Positions 1 to 5,413 of a stretch of 5,413 bases of DNA are shown here, piece by piece. The position numbers and the translations under genes are program-made. The first letter of the stretch is position 1. Each line of letters begins with the position of its first letter. The notes under the pieces are model-generated. The model was not told where the DNA came from. It saw only the letters and a list, made by a program, of their open reading frames with translations, and did no database searches. The DNA is from an uncultured Candidatus Altimarinota bacterium (GTDB taxonomy: Bacteria; Patescibacteriota; Gracilibacteria; BD1-5; UBA6164): NCBI GenBank assembly GCA_938015605.1, contig CALLPO010000084.1, positions 1 through 5,413 on the forward strand. The letters run 5' to 3'.

Positions 1-1
1 T

Positions 2-244
2 TGGTCATGAAATGAAAACAAATTTATTGAAAAACAACTTAAAAAAATTTTTCTTCCTAGGCCTGGATATGAATTTGAACCAGAAAAGCACTGATTGGAT
101 AATTTTATTTTATTAGACATTCCACATATGCTAAACATTTCTAGTACTATGACAAGAGAGATGATAGCAAATAAACAAGATGTAAGTGATATTCTTCCAA
201 CTGAAGTAATAAAATATATAGAAAAAAATAATTTATATGAATAA
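2..244 (+). CDS. nadD: Nicotinate-nucleotide adenylyltransferase (NadD), C-terminal part, 5'-truncated by the window edge
   Basis: This is the last 80 residues of a gene that starts before the window. NadD transfers AMP from ATP to nicotinate mononucleotide, giving deamido-NAD, a late cytoplasmic step of NAD synthesis. The visible end matches the family: a PRPGY segment, then the C-terminal nucleotidyltransferase motif ISSTMTRE (usual form ISST-x-IR), then LPTEVIKYIEKNNLYE, where NadD proteins normally finish in a V-x-YI-x-x-x-LY pattern. Two of its three glycines are TGA (at 8 and 92), so a standard-code reading fails. The stop is TAA. The following NUDIX gene begins inside its last codons, suggesting co-transcription and possible translational coupling. 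A related nucleotidyltransferase is conceivable because the N-terminal HxGH motif is outside the window, but the NAD-linked neighbours favour NadD. Confidence 0.87.
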
Positions 245-845
245 AAATTTTATTATGAAATTCACATGAAATAGAGAGGTCTTATTTGAATCAAGATTTA
301 ACAAAGTCATTCTTGATGAATATATAGACAATGAAGGAAATACTAAAAAATGGGAAATATCTGAAAAACCAGATAGTGTTTCAAGTCTGGTTGAAAATGT
401 ATCTAATGATACTTTCATATTTGTAGAACAGTATAGACGACCTTTAGAGTATTGATGAAAGTCTAAATGAAGAATAGTTGAGTTAGTTGCATGACTTGTT
501 GATAAAGATTGAAAATCATTAGAACAAATAATGAGTGAAGAAATTAGAGAAGAAATTTGATATAATGCAGAATCTATTAGCCATATTCTTAGTTCCCCTA
601 AATCTGCTGGTCAATCAACAGAATATTCACACCTATTTTATTCAACTGTATCTTGAAAAGCACAAGAACAGATTCTATGAGCAAGTGAAACAATAGATGT
701 TATAGAAGTACCAAAATTAGAAGTATATAACTTTATTAACTCAAAAGAACAACAGTGAATTGTTGTTGATTCTTGAATTAAGAATTTGCTCTGAGAATAT
801 GCTAGAATGAAAAATCCTCAAAAATATATGAAAATGTTTGAATAA
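237..845 (+). CDS. NUDIX hydrolase, ADP-ribose pyrophosphatase-like
   Basis: A 202-residue protein whose size and layout fit ADP-ribose pyrophosphatases, which cleave ADP-ribose to AMP and ribose 5-phosphate. Residues 1-60 look like the N-terminal beta domain of this subfamily. Next come VEQYRRPL (63-70), VELVAGLVD (81-89) and the NUDIX helix EEIREEIGY (101-109), followed by SPKSAGQSTE (120-129), the usual SPG-x-S-x-E loop. The metal-binding glutamates of REUxEE are present (E102, E105, E106). The box is not canonical: it is one residue longer than G-x5-E-x7, the first Glu is missing, and the usual Arg is E101. Twelve of 14 glycines are TGA. The start at 237 overlaps the nadD stop by 8 bases; ATG 255 is an alternative. 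No Shine-Dalgarno is visible. Substrate is inferred; a GDP-mannose or other nucleoside-diphosphate-sugar hydrolase is possible. Confidence 0.86.
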
Positions 846-865
846 ATATACTTTTATACTATAAT
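838..865 (+). promoter_or_regulatory. Possible sigma-70-type promoter for nrtR
   Basis: A perfect TATAAT lies at 860-865, and TTGAAT (four of six matches to TTGACA) at 838-843, 16 bases apart. Transcription would start near 872, downstream of the first possible ATG (868) and about 20 bases before the second (892). If real, this promoter favours the start at 892 and gives nrtR expression independent of nadD. The region is very AT-rich, so chance matches are likely. Confidence 0.35.
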
Positions 866-867
866 AA

Positions 868-891
868 ATGTATTATTTACAATTGATACAT
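868..891 (+). promoter_or_regulatory. Imperfect palindrome, candidate NrtR operator
   Basis: The outer arms ATGTAT (868-873) and ATACAT (886-891) are perfectly complementary, and 9 of 12 base pairs match over the 24-base site. It overlaps the predicted transcription start and ends just before ATG 892. Known NrtR operators are palindromes of about this size located at promoters of NAD genes, so autoregulation is plausible. It would lie inside the coding region if translation starts at 868. No second copy is visible in the window to support it. Confidence 0.25.
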
Positions 892-1593
892 ATGGATTTT
901 CTCATTAATAAAGATAAGTTTGCTGATATTTGGTCAGATAAAATGACTATTCCAATTGCTGCAATGGATATGGTAATATTCACTATTTATAAGTGAGAAC
1001 TCTGTATTGTTCTTTGGTATGATAGAGAAAGATTCCCAAATAAATATGCTCTCCCAGGAGGAATAGTTGCTAAATGATTCTCTCTTGAAGACAATTTTGA
1101 TACTATTTTAGAAAGAGAAACTTGAATCAAAAGCTGAGTGTATAAAGAACAACTCTATACATTTTGAAACCCGGGCAGAGATGACAGATGACACGTAATT
1201 TCTATCTCTTACTTCTCTCTTGTAAGAGCTCAGAGCTTTTTAACTGATATTGATTTTTCTAAAATTGATTTAGTAAAATACAAAGATTTAGACAAGATTG
1301 AAACCATATATGATCACAAAGAAATAATTACATATGCAAAACAAAGGCTTAGATGGAAGCTTGAGTACACAAATATGGCCAAAGATATGCTTGGAGATTC
1401 CTTTAGAATTGCACAACTTCAAGAGGTATATGAAATAGCTCTTTGAAAAAAAATTGATAAAAGAAACTTTCAAAAGAAAATCTTCAAACTCAAAATGATT
1501 GAAGAAACTTGAACACTTGATAAAACTACTAACAGGCCTGCAAAACTCTATAGATTTGTAGACACTGAATTAAAAGTATATGAAGTAATATAA
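868..1593 (+). CDS. nrtR: NrtR-type transcriptional regulator (NUDIX-like sensor domain plus winged helix)
   Basis: Probable DNA-binding regulator of NAD metabolism. In the NrtR family the N-terminal NUDIX-like domain binds ADP-ribose and the C-terminal winged helix binds operator DNA. Numbered from ATG 892 (233 residues), residues 20-110 carry the NUDIX fold, with MDMVIFTIYKGEL at 25-37 and ALPGG at 53-57. The NUDIX box (57-79) ends in ILERETGI: it has lost the Arg and two of the three catalytic Glu of REUxEE, as expected of a sensor rather than an enzyme. Residues 171-222 are the NrtR signature: FRIAQLQEVYEIALG, DKRNFQKKIFKL, then NRPAKLYRF. Eight of 12 glycines are TGA. The coordinates use the outermost ATG (241 residues); ATG 892 is preferred if the promoter at 838-865 is real. 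It follows the NUDIX hydrolase by 22 bases and ends at a terminator. Family assignment is strong; the regulated genes are inferred from context. Confidence 0.88.
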
Positions 1594-1630
1594 AAAAAGG
1601 TTTTGAGAAATATTCTCAAAACCTTTTTTT
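1592..1630. terminator. Bidirectional Rho-independent terminator between convergent operons
   Basis: A perfect inverted repeat pairs 1592-1609 with 1613-1630 around a three-base loop. The core is GGTTTTGAGAA against TTCTCAAAACC, flanked by seven A on the left and seven T on the right, so a U tract follows the hairpin in either direction. It begins within the nrtR stop codon and lies 26 bases beyond the stop of the minus-strand SGNH gene, so it should end both transcripts. The remaining bases up to 1655 show nothing else recognisable. Confidence 0.92.
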
Positions 1631-1655
1631 ATCTATCATATTATAACTAAATTAT

Positions 1656-2327
1656 TTAACCCTCTGATAATTTATATAAAAGCTTTTCATCTTCTAAAAA
1701 ATCATACATATTATCACTAATAAGTGTGTATCAAAGTGCCGTTGGATGAATATTATCAGGTTGATTGTATTCTACTTTGAGTCATATTCATTCAAGTAAA
1801 TATGGATAGAAGTCTAGTTTTTTTTCTTCAGCTATATTTATAAAAACATCTTCAAAATCACTTGAATAATCCCAACCAAATAATATTGGTAATTCCATTC
1901 AAACAAAGACTATATGGATATTTTTTTCTTCTAATTTTTGAATAATAGCTTCAATGTTTTCTTTCATATTTGAAAGGCTCTTTTTTCTAAGTCCATCATT
2001 TCATCCAATACATAATATTGCAACATCTGCATCATTATTTTTTAAAATTTCATCTAGTCTATCTAGAAGCTGAGCAGAAGTATTTCAACTGATTCAGAAG
2101 TTTTCAATAGAATAATTATATCAATTGTTTTGCAGTTTTGTTTCTAATTGGCTTGGATATGATTCTTCAGGTTTTACTTTATAACCATATGTTATACTAT
2201 CTCATAAAGCTAATATTTTCACCTCTTCTCATTTTTTAGCTTTTTCACTAAATAATAAATCTTCCCTTTCTCATCAGCAAGAAAAAAGAAGAAAAATCAT
2301 TCAAATAGTAAGTAATATTTTTTTCAT
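1656..2327 (-). CDS. SGNH/GDSL-family esterase, TesA-like, predicted lipoprotein
   Basis: A 223-residue serine hydrolase of the TesA / lysophospholipase L1 type, which hydrolyses carboxylic esters or lysophospholipids. All four blocks are present: GDSIT (42-46) with nucleophile S44, SGNTS (80-84) with oxyanion G81, GGND (108-111) with N110, and DNIH (191-194) supplying catalytic D191 and H194. The N-terminus has a short basic start, a hydrophobic stretch and LFSC, so C17 is a probable lipidation site and the enzyme would sit on the outer face of the membrane. Phe at the -2 position of the lipobox is unusual. Thirteen of 18 glycines are TGA, including the block glycines G42, G81 and G109. It starts 4 bases after the aroA stop, without a Shine-Dalgarno, so it is probably the last gene of that operon. 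The natural substrate cannot be read from the sequence; envelope lipids or carbohydrate esters are guesses. Confidence 0.9.
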
Positions 2328-2331
2328 ATAT

Positions 2332-3663
2332 TTAGCTAATTTTTAAAATATCTTCTGTTTCTCATAAAAATTCCAAATCAGTCCAAAAGTTTGGGTATGT
2401 TTTATTAACACAATCTGGATTTAGAATTTTAATTTTTTCTTTATATCTTTCTTTCAAGTATGTTTCAAGTACTCAAAAAGTCATTGCAATTCTATGGTCA
2501 TTATATGTTTCAATCTTAATTTTACCTCAGATTCCAAAGATTCATTTTCATCATTTTTTTCATCTATATTCACCAATAGAAATACTATCTTCATCACTTT
2601 TCACCTCTATTCAGAGTTTTATAAGTTCATCCCTCATAGCATCAATTCTTTTACATTCTTTTAAGTTTAGAGTTTTAAGTCATGTGATTTTTGTTTCTCC
2701 AGGAAGAAATATAGCTAAACTCATGAAGCTCATACTCACATCAGGCATGTCTTCAAAATCAATTCACACTAATCTATTCAGGTTCATTTTATCAATCCCT
2801 CATGCCTTCAAAATAGTAGTTTTTCAATCTGAAGAATAATCTAATCAGAAGTAGCTTTTTAAGAGTTCCAGATATTGATAATCCCCTTGTTTAGTAATAT
2901 TTCACAAATTAGTAATTTCTATTCTTCATCCATTCAACACAATATAATTTGCAATATAACTCAGAGCTGAGCCGTCTCATTCAATAGTAATATTTCTATC
3001 GTCAGTTTTGGATTGAACATCTACAACTCCAACAATAAACTTCTGATAGTCTTTATTTTCAACACTGATACCAAATTTAGATAACTCTAAAATAGTCATA
3101 TCAATATATGGTTTACTCACCAAATCTCAGACAACTTCTATTTCTAATCATCATTCAATAAATCCTCCAATATTCATCAAAGCTGTAAAAAACTGTGATG
3201 AAATACTCCCATCCATCTTCACAACATTATTCGTAATTTTTCCTCCTCTCACAACAATTGGTGGTAATCCCCCTTCTCTATTGTCAATTTCTATTCAAAG
3301 TTGCTCTATTCAACTAATAAGTGCCCCCAAAGGTCTCTCCATCAGTCTTTCATCTCACACAAAAGTTACTTCTCACTTTGTCAGTAAACAAGCAAGTGCA
3401 GGAAGAAATCTCATGCACGTCCCTGATTGCCCCAAATAGATTTCAATTTCCTGAGCTAACAGTTTTTCAACCCCTCACTCCACACTCACTCTTGTACCAT
3501 TATCCTCTACCTTAATTCACAGGTCTTTCAAAGCTCGGATCATATGTCTCGTATCATCACTCACTAGCACTCAATCCAAAACAGTTTTTCAACTGCTCAG
3601 GCTTGCTAGAATCAAATCCCTATTCGTGATTGATTTTGATCATGGAAGTGTTAGTTTTTTCAT
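2332..3663 (-). CDS. aroA: 3-phosphoshikimate 1-carboxyvinyltransferase (EPSP synthase)
   Basis: AroA joins shikimate 3-phosphate and phosphoenolpyruvate to give EPSP, the sixth step of the shikimate pathway. The 443-residue protein is full length and carries the family motifs in order: LPGSKSITNR (6-15), SDDTRHM (35-41), LGQSGTCMR (77-85), DERLMERP (104-111), DGSISSQF (151-158), DGSALSY (230-236), EDMPD (304-308) with catalytic D305, LKECKRID (334-341) with E336, YNDHRIAM (387-394) and NKTYPNF (420-426). The PEP-site segment usually written NAGTAMRP reads QSGTCMRF, so Asn, Ala and Pro are replaced; this is a variation rather than a loss. Of 50 glycines, 28 are TGA. The start at 3663 puts LPGSKS at residue 6, as normal. 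Its stop is 4 bases from the SGNH start, and the membrane protein ends 18 bases upstream. One CGA codon occurs at residue 43. Confidence 0.96.
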
Positions 3664-3675
3664 GGGTATTTTTTT

Positions 3676-3687
3676 AGATAATTATCT
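3676..3687. other. 12-base perfect palindrome in front of aroA
   Basis: AGATAATTATCT spans the stop codon of the membrane-protein gene and ends 13 bases upstream of the aroA start codon. It could be a small operator or influence aroA translation, but it is AT-rich, short and seen once, so chance is a fair explanation. No terminator-like T tract or promoter pair accompanies it. Confidence 0.2.
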
Positions 3688-5091
3688 CTTTGTTGTTCTT
3701 TTTAATGCAATCACTAACTGGTATAACAATATTCAATATATAGTTTTATATACTAATAATCAAAGTAATTCAATTGAATTATAGTCCACTCATTTTTCTT
3801 TTAGAAAGAATGGGTTAAGTAAATTAAATAATGTTGAAAAAGATGAGTAACTATCAATTACAATAGAAAAAAACATCAAGCCTCAGATTAAAATTATAGA
3901 CAGAGTAATAATATTAGAACTAATTTTCTTTAAGATGCTATCTATAATTTTAGTTTTCTTCCTAATTTGAAAATATCAGATTATTATTGAAACTAATATT
4001 AAAACTACAGCTATGACATCTCAAGTAAAATTAGACGTTTTTGATCATCAAAGGTTTGATAAACCAATAATAAGTGTTGTCACAATTGCAACAAGAAAAA
4101 TCATTTGCAATGTTTTCAACCAATTATTTCAAAACTCACTAATTTCATAACCAAATATTAATGATAATTTCTCTCATATTTGCTGTGTACTCTGTCAACT
4201 GAAAGCATCATTAAATAGCTTCTTTAAATTATTCCACAATCATGATTCTTCAATATCTAAACTCTTCATATAATATTGCATTTCTTTACCAAAAAATTTA
4301 TTTGCCTCTGTTTTATTTCAATTTTTATCCATTACAAACTTTAATTGCCTATAGTTATCTTTCAATTGGCTATGAGATAAAAAGCTTTTAGTCATTCTTT
4401 CATCAAAATTTTCATTTCTTCATAGTTCATAATTTGATGGAAACTCTACAGAATTAAAAATACAATCATTTAAAGTAACATTTTCTAGATATAATTTATG
4501 AATTATAACCCCGTTAAACTTCATTCTCCCTAAGTCTGAGTTTTTTATAATCAACTCATCAATTTCTAAGTCCTGAAGTATAAAATTATTAGAAAGGTTT
4601 GTTAAATTTGTGAATTTTATCTTATTATAGTGAGACTTACTAATTTTATAATTAGATTCTTCATCTGATATAGTAGTAATTGTTTCTAAAGAGAGTGAAT
4701 TTTTATTATAATCTTTGTCTGTAGTAAAACAGAAATGAGTAATTAAAAATAATCTTCTCAGAATAATTTCTTTTGCTTCATAGATGTGCACTGACTCTAT
4801 TTTTCTTTTAGTATTCTCTCAATCAATGACTAATACTTTTCAATCATTAACTCTATTAAGATTTTTGAAAGTAATCTTCTTTTTATTTAAAACCCCTCTT
4901 AAAAAAAGGTATTTAAAAGTCATTTTAGAAACAAGCTCTTGGTTAAAATCTTGAAAATCGAACACTTTGGATTCATCATTATTTGTAAGTGATATACCGT
5001 ATGAGTTCTCTGTAATAGAATCAGAATAGATATCAATACCATTAAAATCTAGTCTTGTTTTTATTGTTTCAGTATCATTTTTTTTCTCCAT
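3682..5091 (-). CDS. Membrane protein with pentapeptide-like repeats and four C-terminal transmembrane segments
   Basis: A 469-residue protein of unknown function, continuous only with UGA = Gly (16 TGA among 25 glycines). Residues 1-120 are polar and unassigned. Residues 171-217 resemble degenerate pentapeptide repeats, with a hydrophobic residue about every fifth position (for example IIKNSDLGRMKFNG, then LYLENVTLNDCIFNSVEF). A charged helical linker follows: DNYRQLKFVMDKNGNK (245-260) and EANKFFGKEMQYY (262-274). From memory, a YRQLK segment followed by a helix is common in bacterial pentapeptide-repeat membrane proteins, some annotated as ion-channel-like. Hydrophobic segments lie at about 324-343, 358-375, 393-412 and 440-462; the end is basic (ALKRTTKR). 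No signal peptide is seen, so the N-terminal part is probably cytoplasmic. It lies 28 bases after aroC and 18 before aroA. A role in sensing, transport or anchoring is possible; none is shown. The start is the first ATG after aroC. Confidence 0.83.
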
Positions 5092-5119
5092 TTATTTTAG
5101 TAAATTATTTAATATCTTC

Positions 5120-5413
5120 TTATCTTTTACTTCTATCAATTAAATATAAATCCATCAAAACGAGTGCAGTCATTGCTTCAATGATAGGGACAGCACGAGG
5201 GAGGACACAGGGGTCATGCCTTCATCTGATTTGAAAATCAACACTTTTTGAAGATGTGTCTACTGTCTTTTGAGGAGTGTAAATACTTGAAGTTGGTTTG
5301 ATAGCTACTCTGAAAATGATATCTTCTCAGGTGGTGATTCATCATAAAATTCAACCATAATTATTGCTTGGAGATTCTATATCTCAATCATTGTTTACAA
5401 AACCTTCATTGTA
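5120..5413 (-). CDS. aroC: Chorismate synthase, C-terminal part, truncated by the window edge
   Basis: The last 97 residues of AroC, which converts EPSP to chorismate using reduced flavin, directly after the AroA step. The fragment shows the family's C-terminal signatures in order: SNNYGGILGGITTGEDI, FRVAIKPTSSIYTPQKTVD, and GRHDPCVLPRAVPIIEAM, the flavin- and substrate-binding segment. It then ends with ALVLMDLYLIDRSKR, as family members normally do. Six of eight glycines are TGA, including both in ILGG and the one in GRHDP. The rest of the gene continues beyond base 5413. It is the most upstream gene visible in the minus-strand group and is followed after 28 bases by the membrane protein. 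Identification is secure despite truncation. Confidence 0.95.

Noticed and set aside
233..418. Minus-strand open frame of 61 codons
   Set aside because: It is antisense to the N-terminal part of the NUDIX hydrolase gene, a shadow frame.
1288..1473. Minus-strand open frame of 61 codons
   Set aside because: It is antisense to nrtR in AT-rich sequence, with no family features.
3321..3515. Plus-strand open frame of 64 codons
   Set aside because: It lies antisense within aroA and has no recognisable motif.
3535..3663. AroA start further downstream
   Set aside because: The substrate-binding LPGSKSITNR motif starts at residue 6 from ATG 3663, so later starts would delete it.
4420..5091. Two separate small minus-strand proteins (4420-4791 and 4840-5091)
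   Set aside because: Both lie in the same frame and are pieces of the single 469-residue membrane protein, separated by TGA glycine codons.
1..5413. Many frames interrupted by TGA, as if the region were full of pseudogenes or sequencing errors
   Set aside because: The interruptions are all TGA, never TAA or TAG, and fall on conserved glycines; reading them as Gly restores all genes at full length.
1..5413. UGA as tryptophan (Mycoplasma-type code) or selenocysteine
   Set aside because: Trp is encoded by TGG, and TGA positions align with Gly in GDS, LPGSKS, GRHDP and other motifs. Selenocysteine cannot explain 85 sites.

Overview
This is a gene-dense, AT-rich bacterial window from an organism that reads UGA as glycine (translation table 25). 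That code is known from Absconditabacteria (SR1) and Gracilibacteria (BD1-5), so the source is very probably one of these candidate-phyla bacteria; the sequence does not decide between them. Under the standard code every gene here falls into short fragments. Read with UGA = Gly, seven continuous genes appear, all ending in TAA. I count 85 in-frame TGA codons among about 130 glycines. They sit at invariant glycines: GDS, SGN and GGN of an SGNH hydrolase, LPGSKS of AroA, and ILGG and GRHDP of AroC.

Left part, + strand (2-1593): an NAD-metabolism cluster. It begins with the C-terminal end of nicotinate-nucleotide adenylyltransferase (NadD). A NUDIX hydrolase resembling ADP-ribose pyrophosphatase follows, overlapping nadD by 8 bases. 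Last is a NrtR-type regulator, with a degenerate NUDIX domain and a C-terminal winged helix. In characterised bacteria NrtR controls NAD genes and senses ADP-ribose, so an NAD-making enzyme, a probable ADP-ribose-consuming enzyme and a probable ADP-ribose sensor lie side by side. A possible promoter and an imperfect palindrome lie in front of nrtR.

Middle (1592-1630): a long A/T-flanked hairpin forms a bidirectional terminator between the two convergent gene groups.

Right part, - strand (5413 down to 1656): a tightly packed probable operon in the order aroC (3' end only), a 469-residue membrane protein with pentapeptide-like repeats and four predicted membrane segments, aroA (complete), and a lipoprotein-type SGNH hydrolase. 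AroA and AroC are the last two steps to chorismate. The membrane protein and the esterase have no obvious link to that pathway.

No intergenic stretch exceeds about 62 bases. I see no RNA genes, mobile elements, CRISPR arrays or Shine-Dalgarno sequences. The least understood gene is the membrane protein at 3682-5091, which a standard-code annotation would break into small unrelated-looking ORFs.
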